From Flavobacteriaceae bacterium UBA4166 (GTDB taxonomy: Bacteria; Bacteroidota; Bacteroidia; Flavobacteriales; Flavobacteriaceae): a DNA stretch of 63,929 nt. Position numbers and translations under genes: made by a program. Positions 8,746-17,450 of the stretch are shown here, piece by piece. The notes beneath the pieces are model-generated. The model was not told the DNA's origin. It did no database searches and worked only from the letters and a program-made list of their open reading frames with translations. The stretch covers positions 1-63,929 of the forward strand of contig DFVG01000053.1 of NCBI GenBank assembly GCA_002379985.1, in the 5' to 3' direction. The first letter of the stretch is position 1, and each line of letters begins with the position of its first letter.

Positions 8746-9843
8746 TTAGGGTTTATAAATACGCCCGCTACTATGGTCATGCGAGGCACCCGTGACACTC
8801 GACAAACAGTTCACCTCATCGCGCAATCGAAGTACCCCCAACAACCCAAACACCAAAGCTTCCTTATATTCAACAAGTTGCGTATTAGGAAGCTGAAACG
8901 TTGCATGGGTATGGGCTTGTAACCGCTCCATCAAAAAGGTGTTGTAAGCACCGCCTCCGGTTACCAACACATGAGAATCTGACGCAAACTGAATTGCAAG
9001 TTGCATAGCGATATGTTCCACGAAGGTTCTTAGGATATTTTCTGGGGTTTCTTCGGAAATGTTTAAAAGCGGAAAAATTTTCTGATTGACCCATTCCAAC
9101 CCAAGGGATTTCGGAGGGGGTTGCCGATAGAATTCTAATGCATTCAATTGCTGAAGCAATGCTTCATTGATCCTTCCGGAAGCCGCGATAGCACCCGAAG
9201 CATCGTAGGGGTGGCCTAGTTTTTCAGCATAGTAATTCATCACAATATTTACCGGACCGATATCATAGGCGATCCGTTTTCCGTTTTGTTCGGAAGAACA
9301 ATTCGCAAAACCACCTAAATTCAAACAGGAATCATATTCCGAAAACAGCAAACGATCTCCCACGGGAACCAACGGCGCTCCTTGTCCGCCCAACGTCACA
9401 TCCTGCACCCGAAAATCACAAACTACCGTCGTGTTTAATAAAGTTGATAGTTCTTTGAGGTTTCCAATTTGCAAGGTGACACCCTTATCGGGTTCATGCA
9501 GTATGGTATGTCCGTGACTACATACCGCATCCAATTGTTGTATCGAATTTTCCGGAATATGTTCTTGAATCGTTTGCGCCAAGAATCGCGTGTATTCAAT
9601 ATTAAGTTGTTGTAGTCGCCCTTTTGAAAAATGAACCGCTTCTTGCAGTATCCGCTTCCAACGGTTGTCATACGCAATGGTCTGGGTGTGTTCAAATTGA
9701 TAGGTCCAATGGTTTGTTCCAGTCGGATTAGGAGGTGAAAGCGTCACCAAAGCAAGATCGATACCATCTAAGGACGTCCCACTCATCACTCCCAATACCT
9801 GATACTTGTTCTGTTTCATTTCTGTAAAAATAGCGTGATTCAT
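8746..9843 (-). CDS. anmK: Anhydro-N-acetylmuramic acid kinase
   Basis: AnmK opens and phosphorylates 1,6-anhydro-MurNAc with ATP to give MurNAc-6-phosphate, in cell-wall recycling. At 365 residues it matches the family. The signature MSGTSLDGID starts at residue 20. Later come GQGAPLVPVGD, NLGGFAN and VTGGGAYN, the sugar-kinase/ASKHA nucleotide-binding elements. The start used here gives MNHAIFTEMKQ, but MKQNKYQ eight codons further in is equally plausible. No MurQ etherase lies alongside. The gene is divergent from the acyl-CoA dehydrogenase, 69 bases between starts. Confidence 0.93.
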   Translation of the reverse strand: MNHAIFTEMKQNKYQVLGVMSGTSLDGIDLALVTLSPPNPTGTNHWTYQFEHTQTIAYDNRWKRILQEAVHFSKGRLQQLNIEYTRFLAQTIQEHIPENSIQQLDAVCSHGHTILHEPDKGVTLQIGNLKELSTLLNTTVVCDFRVQDVTLGGQGAPLVPVGDRLLFSEYDSCLNLGGFANCSSEQNGKRIAYDIGPVNIVMNYYAEKLGHPYDASGAIAASGRINEALLQQLNALEFYRQPPPKSLGLEWVNQKIFPLLNISEETPENILRTFVEHIAMQLAIQFASDSHVLVTGGGAYNTFLMERLQAHTHATFQLPNTQLVEYKEALVFGLLGVLRLRDEVNCLSSVTGASHDHSSGRIYKP

Positions 9844-9873
9844 TGAAAAATTCTAGTCAAAGAGGTATCTTTG
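9843..9873 (+). promoter_or_regulatory. Bacteroidota promoter of the acyl-CoA dehydrogenase gene
   Basis: TTG (9843-9845), 20 bases, then TATCTTTG (9866-9873). This is a complete -33/-7 promoter with the expected spacing. It leaves a leader of about 33 bases before the ATG at 9913 and overlaps the first bases of anmK on the other strand. Confidence 0.75.
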
Positions 9874-9912
9874 CCGCGCAACGAAAACGATTTAGAAAAA
9901 AGTACTGACGCA

Positions 9913-11055
9913 ATGGATTTTAATCTTTCCGAAGAACACCTGATGATACGCGATGCGGCGCGTGATTTTGCTAAGACCGAACTCCTTCCCGGAGTGATCG
10001 AACGAGACACCAACCAAACCTTTCCGACCGAACAAGTTAAAAAAATGGCGGAATTGGGTTTTTTAGGAATGATGGTCGACCCAAAATATGGCGGCGGCGG
10101 TATGGATACGGTTTCGTATGTATTGGCTATGGAAGAACTGAGCAAGATCGATGCTTCTGCTTCTGTGATCGTTTCTGTAAACAACTCCTTGGTTTGTTGG
10201 GGCCTAGAAACTTATGGTTCCGAAGAACAAAAACAAAAATATCTCACCAAACTTGCCAGTGGCGAATCTATCGGCGCGTTCTGTTTAAGTGAGCCGGAAG
10301 CCGGAAGTGACGCCACCTCACAACGCACCACTGCGATTGATAAAGGGGATCACTACCTTCTTAATGGAACGAAGAACTGGATCACCAACGGCGGTAGTGC
10401 CGATTATTATTTAGTGATCGCCCAAACCGATCGTGACAAAGGTCACCGCGGGATCAATGCGTTTATCGTAGAAAAATCGTGGGACGGTTTTGAAGTGGGT
10501 CCTAAAGAAGACAAACTTGGAATTCGCGGAAGCGACACCCACACCTTGAACTTCAATGATGTAAAAGTTCCTAAGGAAAACCGTATTGGTGAAGACGGTT
10601 TTGGATTCAAATTTGCCATGAAAACCTTAAGTGGCGGACGTATTGGGATTGCGGCACAAGCGTTGGGTATCGCGGCCGGAGCTTACGATCTTGCGAGAGA
10701 ATATTCTAAGATCAGAAAGGCCTTTGGTACCGAGATCTGCAACCACCAAGCGATTGCTTTTAAATTAGCAGACATGCACGTGAATATTGAGGCTGCCCGT
10801 CATTTGGTAATGAAGGCCGCTTGGGACAAAGACCAAGGGAATAATTATGACATGAGTGGTGCCATCGCAAAATTACAAGCCAGTAAAGTCGCTATGGAAA
10901 CAACGGTAGAAGCCGTACAGGTTCATGGTGGAAACGGATATGTGAAGGAATATCATGTGGAACGCCTTATGCGCGACGCGAAGATCACCCAGATCTACGA
11001 AGGCACCAGCGAAATACAAAAGATAGTGATTTCCAGAGGTTTGTTGCGTGACTAA
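9913..11055 (+). CDS. Acyl-CoA dehydrogenase (short/medium-chain type)
   Basis: This FAD enzyme makes the 2,3-enoyl-CoA in beta-oxidation or branched-chain degradation. It has 380 residues from the ATG at 9913 (MDFNLSEEH), the standard N-terminus. The in-frame TTG at 9871 lies inside the promoter's -7 box, so it cannot be the start. Motifs present are FCLSEPEAGSDA and NGTKNWITNGG (FAD and substrate binding), RKAFG, QVHGGNGY and IYEGTSEIQ, where Glu363 is the catalytic base. Its own promoter and a strong terminator make it monocistronic. The substrate is probably butyryl- or 2-methyl-branched acyl-CoA, which sequence alone does not settle. Confidence 0.93.
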   Translation: MDFNLSEEHLMIRDAARDFAKTELLPGVIERDTNQTFPTEQVKKMAELGFLGMMVDPKYGGGGMDTVSYVLAMEELSKIDASASVIVSVNNSLVCWGLETYGSEEQKQKYLTKLASGESIGAFCLSEPEAGSDATSQRTTAIDKGDHYLLNGTKNWITNGGSADYYLVIAQTDRDKGHRGINAFIVEKSWDGFEVGPKEDKLGIRGSDTHTLNFNDVKVPKENRIGEDGFGFKFAMKTLSGGRIGIAAQALGIAAGAYDLAREYSKIRKAFGTEICNHQAIAFKLADMHVNIEAARHLVMKAAWDKDQGNNYDMSGAIAKLQASKVAMETTVEAVQVHGGNGYVKEYHVERLMRDAKITQIYEGTSEIQKIVISRGLLRD

Positions 11056-11071
11056 CCCTGAAATCATCATC

Positions 11072-11103
11072 AAAAAAAGCCCGCCCTCTCGGCGGGCTTT
11101 TTT
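11072..11103 (+). terminator. Rho-independent terminator after acyl-CoA dehydrogenase
   Basis: GCCCGCC (11079-11085), loop CTCTC, GGCGGGC (11091-11097), then six T. An A-run before the stem gives matching T's on the other strand. Confidence 0.93.
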
Positions 11104-11180
11104 ATGGCTGCTATCCTGCTCTTGTAACAATTAGTCAAGGCTACGACTAATAGATCGGGAGCTTTCGAAAAATCCACGCC

Positions 11181-11188
11181 TAATTTTG
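11181..11188 (+). promoter_or_regulatory. -7 box upstream of the six-gene AAA operon
   Basis: TAATTTTG is a perfect TAnnTTTG, with a leader of about 78 bases to the ATG at 11272. No TTG occurs 17-23 bases upstream, so the -33 element is missing or degenerate. Nothing else is recognisable in 11104-11271. Confidence 0.45.
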
Positions 11189-11271
11189 GAAAGCGTGTTT
11201 CTCAAACTCGTTTTTTTTACCGAAATTACATCACTATTATTTTCAACGAACATTCTTAAACAACCATTACC

Positions 11272-12609
11272 ATGTCTGATGATTTTGATCTTTTAGAAAC
11301 TGATTCCGCTTCCAAACAAGAAAAAGTAGATGTCAATTGGGGAAAAGCCGTTGACCAGATGAAATCGAAACTTGCTCAGGAAGACGATCCGGAAGTACGC
11401 CAAAAAATCTTAAATGCCACGTTAGACGACGTGGTACACATGGCAGAAAAGGACCGTGCCACTTTACTTGATGCTATAAAAGACCTAACCGATTACCAAG
11501 ATGAAGTAGGTATCATCTTTGAAAAATTTTCTACACTAAACGCTAATGAGCAAAAAGTAATTGACAACGCGCAAAAAGATCTGGAGCGTGCACGGTTGGC
11601 GTTAGAAGATGCTGAAAACGTTAAAGACAATTGGTGGAACAACCTTTGGGGGCGCAAAGCGCGTATCAGAAAGCGTGAAGAAGAGTTAAAAGCTGCGGAA
11701 AAAGCACGTGAAGCCGCTGACCTGAAAGCGAAGCAAATGTTCCAAGAACGCATTGAAAATGCTGATGTGCAGACCTTATTGAGTGAGCTTTCCTATAAAA
11801 GCCAAGCGGCTGTGACACGTCTAAAAAATCGCGAAGTAGAGATCAAAGAGGTTGAAGAGAAATTACAAGAAGCGATCGTAGAAGCGAGTAAAAATCACAC
11901 CAAAGCGTTAGAGAAAAAGAAAGAAACCGAAGAAAAGCTGGAAGCGCAATACGCGTTGCTGAAGCAAGCCCGACAAGAATTAGAGTCGATCAGCGATAAA
12001 CAATCTACCGAATATTCCGAAGCGATTGGAAAGATCACCGAGATCGAACAAAAAGTAGAAGAACTGGAAGGACTTAAAAATGCCTATACCACCTTGGCAG
12101 CCAGTAAAGACAGTTTTGTTCACAAGCACAACCTAACTATCAAAGTACTTACCAGTCTTCGCAGCAATTTACAAACGCACCGTGCGAAATTAAAGAGTGA
12201 TACCGACGAACGCTTAAAGTATTATGATGGATATGTCGTCGCTCTTAAAGCGAGAACCGATCAAGAATTCGCCGCGATCTTAGAACACTTGGGAGTAAAA
12301 ACCGATGAACATATTGGCTCCACCCTTGCTGCGATGCACAGCGCGAGTGCCAAAGCGCGTCAGGAGATGATGGACAATATTCCGGTGCACGAAAAGGTAA
12401 TGCAGGGCGTGTACAGCAGCTATGCAGAATCGTTGCAAGAAATTCGGGAGAAGGACGCAGAAATTCAAAAGGATTTTGCTGCGCGCTACGGCATTGATAT
12501 GAAGGAGATCTTTGAGGAATACTATGCTTCCGGTAAAGAAACACCAACGAAAGAAACACCAGAGGCACCAGACCCTGCTCCTTCACAAGATGATGATTTG
12601 TTAAGCTAA
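11272..12609 (+). CDS. Long coiled-coil protein, first gene of the AAA operon
   Basis: I do not recognise the family. The protein has 445 residues, is strongly charged, and has no signal peptide or membrane segment. Residues from about 90 to 300 are almost continuous helix with heptad patterns rich in Glu, Lys and Ala. A Trp-rich patch, NWWNNLWGRK (120-129), interrupts them and could bind a membrane or a partner. Both ends are acidic with a Leu pair (SDDFDLLE at the N-terminus, QDDDLLS at the C-terminus), preceded at the C-end by a Thr/Pro/Glu linker. This looks like a cytosolic scaffold or filament former for the AAA+ ATPase encoded two genes downstream. TelA-like tellurite-resistance proteins are also helical, but I see no convincing match. 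Confidence 0.75.
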   Translation: MSDDFDLLETDSASKQEKVDVNWGKAVDQMKSKLAQEDDPEVRQKILNATLDDVVHMAEKDRATLLDAIKDLTDYQDEVGIIFEKFSTLNANEQKVIDNAQKDLERARLALEDAENVKDNWWNNLWGRKARIRKREEELKAAEKAREAADLKAKQMFQERIENADVQTLLSELSYKSQAAVTRLKNREVEIKEVEEKLQEAIVEASKNHTKALEKKKETEEKLEAQYALLKQARQELESISDKQSTEYSEAIGKITEIEQKVEELEGLKNAYTTLAASKDSFVHKHNLTIKVLTSLRSNLQTHRAKLKSDTDERLKYYDGYVVALKARTDQEFAAILEHLGVKTDEHIGSTLAAMHSASAKARQEMMDNIPVHEKVMQGVYSSYAESLQEIREKDAEIQKDFAARYGIDMKEIFEEYYASGKETPTKETPEAPDPAPSQDDDLLS

Positions 12610-12657
12610 CGGTCATCATTCCGAAGAAACACAACCAAAATCACTGTAAGGAAAGGC

Positions 12658-13707
12658 ATGGGGATTAATCAAATCGTAACACCCTTAGACAGTGCTGTCT
12701 TAGAAACCAAAGAACAGTACAAGGTCTATTTTAAGATCGTTACCCACGCGTTTGAGGAAATGCTTCAAGCGATGGATCGCGAGAAGATCTGCCATGCCAT
12801 TGAATTGTCTTTTTTACAGCAATATTGCGATCTCATTACCTATTCGTTAGAAGCCTTCCGAGTAAAGTATTTATACGATGAAGATGAAAAAATGAAGATC
12901 GACCTTACGGAATCGGGATTGCCTAATTATTTGGAATTTCGCTATCTGTACAACGATCTTGAACTTCGGAAGGAACACATTGCCAAACTTCCGAGTAAGG
13001 AGAAACTGCAACAAGAGTTTTTAGAGCAGTTGCTGAAGTACAAAGAACCCATTCCGAAGCGAAAATTACAGCAAGCCGCGTCTATCGTGTATTACAATTC
13101 GGTGCAACGCAATTATATCTTCCGAAAGTTTGTGCAAGGAAAGATCGTTCGCATTGAAAATAGCGATACCCCTTACGTTGTAAGTTGGGCTTTTTATGAT
13201 GTAACCCACAACAGGCCGTTTGTATGCTTTATGTATTTCGACCTACACAAAACCACCGTAGGGGAATATACGGAAACGATCTATGAAGCAATTGAGCAGG
13301 TTGCTGATAGAAACATGAGCATCGAAATGATGGCTTATGGTATTGATAAGAAATTGCCGAAGTTACATCCTAAGCAAGTGAAGAAGATCGATTTGGGACC
13401 GCTTCACAACGTTTTTGCTAAAGATGAACTCACATTAACGCATGTGCTGCTGGAAGCGATCGTAAAGAAAACCGTGGACCTGCATGCCTTTGCCATGAGT
13501 TTGGAAATTGAGACCTGTGTAAGTACCGATAGCGTTTCTGAAGGGAGTATTTTCAGCAAACAAGAATTACAAGTTTGGGAAACGCAACGAACCAAAACCT
13601 ATGTCTTTTGTCCGCATCGCGTCATGCAATTATATTACGACAAAATTCCGGAAACCATGAACCGTCTGACGGTTCCCCCTATAGAAATTGAGACCCTAGT
13701 ACCTTAA
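12658..13707 (+). CDS. Uncharacterised 349-residue protein of the AAA operon
   Basis: No family is recognised. It is soluble, with no signal peptide or membrane segment. The N-terminal half is predominantly helical (residues about 15-130), and the middle has beta-like stretches (YVVSWAFYDV, FVCFMYFDL). The start ATG follows a 48-base gap containing an AAGGA ribosome site. Its stop codon lies 1 base before the ATPase start, which couples the two and suggests an adaptor or subunit of the ATPase. That role is inferred from position only. Confidence 0.7.
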   Translation: MGINQIVTPLDSAVLETKEQYKVYFKIVTHAFEEMLQAMDREKICHAIELSFLQQYCDLITYSLEAFRVKYLYDEDEKMKIDLTESGLPNYLEFRYLYNDLELRKEHIAKLPSKEKLQQEFLEQLLKYKEPIPKRKLQQAASIVYYNSVQRNYIFRKFVQGKIVRIENSDTPYVVSWAFYDVTHNRPFVCFMYFDLHKTTVGEYTETIYEAIEQVADRNMSIEMMAYGIDKKLPKLHPKQVKKIDLGPLHNVFAKDELTLTHVLLEAIVKKTVDLHAFAMSLEIETCVSTDSVSEGSIFSKQELQVWETQRTKTYVFCPHRVMQLYYDKIPETMNRLTVPPIEIETLVP

Positions 13708-13708
13708 T

Positions 13709-15673
13709 ATGCAACATAACAGTACCTTTCCTATAAAGAATGTCGAATTGAAAAACCTGCGAGACGAAGCTACTTCGTATCTCAAAGGGATTCAATGGGA
13801 CCAAAGTTATAAAGCCAAAAGCAAGGAGAAAGACAAGCAAGACGATTCTATTTTGCTGTATCTCTCTAAAGCTACCGGAAAAGCTACGAATGAGATCACT
13901 TCGGTCTCCAAAACGGTATTGTCGCTCAAAAAGAAATTATTACCGGACAGCGTTGCGATACCCTTACAACTGAACAAAGCACTCTATACGCTACAAGAGG
14001 GTATTACCCTTGGTTTATGGCTACGCGACAGTTATTCGGACGCTTCCGGATTCTCCACCTTGAACGAACGTAAAGAGGCCTTGGATGCTTCGGGCAGACG
14101 CGAATTCGACTCAAAACAACATACGGCTACCGCTTTTATGCTCTTCGGAATGGCCTACTACATACAGTATCAACTCCGTGACGTAGCTTCAGACGATCTT
14201 ACTGTACTTAAGAATAAATTTGCCGGTATTCCCGAAATCTCACTCGTATCACCTATTAAAGGGATCAGCTGTGTCTTGTTCTATTACGACAAATACCTGT
14301 CGCATCCCGAAATGGTTCGATCCGATCAGGATGTTACAGATTTGACAGCAGTCTTCTTTGAAGCGGTTGTTTCTGAAATACAACAACGCATCGGTTCGTT
14401 GGAATATACAGAGACGATTACCGACCGTACCTATAAGTTAGAAGACAGTGAATTTGCGGTTTCCGGTTGGGAAAATGTCTTGGAAGGAACGGCTAAAAGT
14501 GTTGAATTCAATAAAATTCAGTTTGAAGAGATCGTGGGGAACCGCGACGCAAAACATTTTGCACGCAGATTGACCGAACGTTTGTTGAGCTATGATTTTC
14601 AAGCGAAAAAGAATCCGTTTCAGGAACTGGGTGGATTTATGCCGGTATTTATGGGCTACGGAATTCCGGGAACCGGAAAGAGTATGCTGATTGCCGCTAT
14701 TGCCACCCGACTCAAAGAGCACTGCGATCAATTGGAAATTCCGTTTTTGTTTCATCCTATGCCCGATACGCTCATCTCCACATTTCAGGGAGGTTCCGCA
14801 GAAAAAATGGTGCAATGGATGAAACCGCTACAAGATCCTACAAAATTGATCTTTGCGCCTATCGATGACGCCGAGAACAACCTACAAGAACGTACCGCAC
14901 AAGGGGTTTCAGCCGGAGTAAAAGAAGTAATTGGTGTGTTTTTACGATACACAGAAGGTGCCTACGCGGTGAACTATGGGAACAGTTCCGTAGGGCTTTT
15001 TACCAACCTTCCCGAAATGCTCGATAAAGCCGTGATCTCGCGAGTGCAAGGCAGATTTAAAATAGACGGTGCGCGAACCCTTCCTGATTTTGTGGATCAG
15101 GATTATTTATGGTGGAAAAAAATTGAAAAGACCTTGCCCGGTTTTGTCAATATGAACAATCCAAAAGACTACGACTATTTGAGCGATCAAGGACTCGCCA
15201 AAAATATGGGGGAAATCCTCTCACGGGTTGAAAAACCAACCGAAGAACGCGTGTTGGAAATTTATGATACAGTGGCTGGAAAGCATCAAGATAGTGATCA
15301 CATGTTCTATGCAGCCTTGTATCAAGCCATTCAAAAAGCGTTTCCGTTCTTCTCTTCACGGGATGTCCGAAATATTCAAAGTGCCGTTTCCTTACGATTG
15401 ACCGATTTTGATCTTCCGAAGGAATGGTTTGAAGACCCTAGCTTGTATTTTAAGAAACCCTACGAGACTAAATTCAACATGCTTCAGGAATTGATGAAAG
15501 CAAATATGAAGGGATTGAGTTTTTCAGATATTCGAAAGCAAGAAGTAGTGCGTTATTTGGACAATGTAGCGACCATTGCCGACACCGACTTCAAACGAAA
15601 AGTAGACCAGCGCGTTCATGACTTACGGGTTCAGATGGAGGCGCGTGACCAATTTGAAAAAGATACGCTATGA
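13709..15673 (+). CDS. AAA+ ATPase of the uncharacterised operon
   Basis: The protein has 654 residues. A helical N-terminal region (about 1-310) precedes a single AAA+ module. The module has Walker A GIPGTGKS at 318-325, a Walker B-like LIFAPIDDAE at 380-389, sensor 1 around TNLPE (432-436), and VISRV with Arg445 as the likely arginine finger. The C-terminal part (about 480-654) is helical. The intact motifs predict ATP hydrolysis in a ring. One AAA domain plus a substrate-binding N-domain is the layout of remodellers such as Vps4, katanin or MoxR-type chaperones, rather than of a protease, since no HExxH or Ser protease domain is present. Its stop overlaps the next start (ATGA). Confidence 0.85.
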   Translation: MQHNSTFPIKNVELKNLRDEATSYLKGIQWDQSYKAKSKEKDKQDDSILLYLSKATGKATNEITSVSKTVLSLKKKLLPDSVAIPLQLNKALYTLQEGITLGLWLRDSYSDASGFSTLNERKEALDASGRREFDSKQHTATAFMLFGMAYYIQYQLRDVASDDLTVLKNKFAGIPEISLVSPIKGISCVLFYYDKYLSHPEMVRSDQDVTDLTAVFFEAVVSEIQQRIGSLEYTETITDRTYKLEDSEFAVSGWENVLEGTAKSVEFNKIQFEEIVGNRDAKHFARRLTERLLSYDFQAKKNPFQELGGFMPVFMGYGIPGTGKSMLIAAIATRLKEHCDQLEIPFLFHPMPDTLISTFQGGSAEKMVQWMKPLQDPTKLIFAPIDDAENNLQERTAQGVSAGVKEVIGVFLRYTEGAYAVNYGNSSVGLFTNLPEMLDKAVISRVQGRFKIDGARTLPDFVDQDYLWWKKIEKTLPGFVNMNNPKDYDYLSDQGLAKNMGEILSRVEKPTEERVLEIYDTVAGKHQDSDHMFYAALYQAIQKAFPFFSSRDVRNIQSAVSLRLTDFDLPKEWFEDPSLYFKKPYETKFNMLQELMKANMKGLSFSDIRKQEVVRYLDNVATIADTDFKRKVDQRVHDLRVQMEARDQFEKDTL

Positions 15674-16923
15674 TAGACGAACTCAAATCAGCCGGATTGT
15701 TTGGTGCGGGCTTGGTTCCAGTTTCGGGATCGTTAGCGCGTCGCTATAATGGCTGTTTGGAGTTACTGGGAATTGCCCCTACAGTACTGGAGCGTTTTCA
15801 CGTAGACGGACTAGGATGGAGTCCGGAGATCGCCGAAGAGAAAAACGCAAGGCATTACCTCAACCCAAGTGAAGCAAATACACATGCCATCATTGTTTCG
15901 CCTCAGCAGGAAGACAAGCCGGTATATTATCCTTTTCACAGCTTCGATGAAAATGTGATGACGGCCGTTTTTGCAGCCTACCGACGTGAGATACGGGACA
16001 TTACGAAAGATTCGGCCTTATGTCTCGATATCGATCAGTTTATGGATTCTTATTTTGAACCCTTAGACCTGTTGCGATATCAAAAGGTGGAAGTACGGTT
16101 TCAGCTGTTACATAACCTTCAGAAAAAACAAGAAGAACAAGCACAGCTGGTGCGTCAATTTCAGGAAGGAAATCATTTTATAGACACCCAACTGCATCAG
16201 GCTCTGCTACATTCTGCTAAAACCTACGGAGACCTGCGCCATCGAAAACTGGAACTTGAACCGTTGCACTTGCAAGTGCGCTCTTTCTATACCAAAGCCT
16301 TTGGCGGCGTGTTTTTGTTGCGCGATTTTATTACAGACATCATGGTGTTTGAATCTGAAGAGACCTTTAAAAAAGCAATTAAAGATACGGCGCATGACGT
16401 GACCTTGTTCCATATTGACCATGCCGAGCTCACCACCACGATGGTGAATCATGTCATTGCGCAATTCGACATTAAAAAGGCTGCTAAAACAGAGCGTTAC
16501 GAGCGTATTAAAAAGCATTTATTTGTGCAAAAGCTCACCGAATGGAACCATCCGCTAGATGAGATTTTAGACAGTCCGTTTATCTTCAAGCGCTATCTCA
16601 ATGAATTGGATGAAGTGACGCAAAAAGAACTGTTGAGTGTGGAACGCTACAACCAACGAAAGATCGTAGAACGCGACCTCAATATTAATGAGGTGGTGGC
16701 GCCCATTTATTCTAAAGCGCTTCTGGAACCCCATTCTTCTTTAGAAGAAGACCATATCGATCTGATTTGGACACTGCTTACCAAAAGAACGCCTATTGAC
16801 CCGCTACACCTCTATTGGTATGACAAGGAAACCTTTTATCAACAATTTCCAAAGTGGCCCGAAAGTTATCGCAAATGGGTCATAAAAAGTGTTCTTAACC
16901 CACGTAAACCAAAAGCATCATGA
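15670..16923 (+). CDS. Uncharacterised 417-residue protein of the AAA operon
   Basis: I recognise no domain. It is soluble and largely helical. A stretch at about 145-170 (LQKKQEEQAQLVRQF) could form a short coiled coil. There is no signal peptide, membrane segment or obvious catalytic motif. Its ATG overlaps the ATPase stop by 4 bases, and its own stop overlaps the next gene by 4 bases, so the three products are probably made together in fixed ratio. A cytosolic partner of the ATPase is the simplest reading. Confidence 0.7.
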   Translation: MIDELKSAGLFGAGLVPVSGSLARRYNGCLELLGIAPTVLERFHVDGLGWSPEIAEEKNARHYLNPSEANTHAIIVSPQQEDKPVYYPFHSFDENVMTAVFAAYRREIRDITKDSALCLDIDQFMDSYFEPLDLLRYQKVEVRFQLLHNLQKKQEEQAQLVRQFQEGNHFIDTQLHQALLHSAKTYGDLRHRKLELEPLHLQVRSFYTKAFGGVFLLRDFITDIMVFESEETFKKAIKDTAHDVTLFHIDHAELTTTMVNHVIAQFDIKKAAKTERYERIKKHLFVQKLTEWNHPLDEILDSPFIFKRYLNELDEVTQKELLSVERYNQRKIVERDLNINEVVAPIYSKALLEPHSSLEEDHIDLIWTLLTKRTPIDPLHLYWYDKETFYQQFPKWPESYRKWVIKSVLNPRKPKAS

Positions 16924-17438
16924 CACTAGAGATCATCATTTTCACCTTGGCTATTTTATTCGGAATCGTTATATATTGGCGCGAGTCGAAGAGCAATCGG
17001 ATCTATCGATTTTTCAACAAGTTGATGCATTCTGAAGCCTTACAAATGAAACCTGAAAGCCGAAAAGGATTCGTCCACAAACAACCCTTCTTAATGCGAT
17101 TGGTGTGGATCACCTTAGTGTTCGTTATCGCTGGAGCCATTATCAGTTTTGCAACTCCCATACATGTATTTATTCAATACTTTGTTTCGGCCATCGTAGG
17201 AACGCTGATCGGAACCTATATCGCTTCCTTATTCTTTTTTACTTCGGAAGGATTGAAAGCTGAGAACATCAAGAAGAACATGAAAGAGGCATACAATAAG
17301 GGGCGTGATTTTGTAGAAGATATTACCGAAGACGAATTGGAAGAAGAACCTTCAGCCACAAAAGAGTCTGCTAAAACCGAAGCAGATACAAAACCCAGTG
17401 CTCGGGAACGTTTGAAGAACAAAGGAATGATTAAATAA
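16920..17438 (+). CDS. Small membrane protein of the AAA operon
   Basis: The 172-residue protein has a hydrophobic N-terminal segment (residues about 3-20), then two more at about 59-76 and 80-108 (WITLVFVIAGAIISFA and YFVSAIVGTLIGTYIASLFFF). The C-terminal 65 residues are highly charged and Glu/Lys/Ser-rich, and probably cytoplasmic. No family is recognised. It overlaps the previous gene by 4 bases and lies 12 bases before the last gene. It may be the membrane anchor of the complex. Confidence 0.75.
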   Translation: MTLEIIIFTLAILFGIVIYWRESKSNRIYRFFNKLMHSEALQMKPESRKGFVHKQPFLMRLVWITLVFVIAGAIISFATPIHVFIQYFVSAIVGTLIGTYIASLFFFTSEGLKAENIKKNMKEAYNKGRDFVEDITEDELEEEPSATKESAKTEADTKPSARERLKNKGMIK

Positions 17439-17450
17439 AATGACATCACG

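Noticed and set aside
9871..9912. Upstream TTG start for the acyl-CoA dehydrogenase
   Set aside because: The TTG is part of the TATCTTTG promoter box, and the added residues are unlike the family. The start at 9913 is preferred.
11272..12609. Assignment of the coiled-coil protein as TelA/tellurite-resistance protein
   Set aside because: Length and helicity fit loosely, but I could not match any TelA motif, and no ter genes are nearby.
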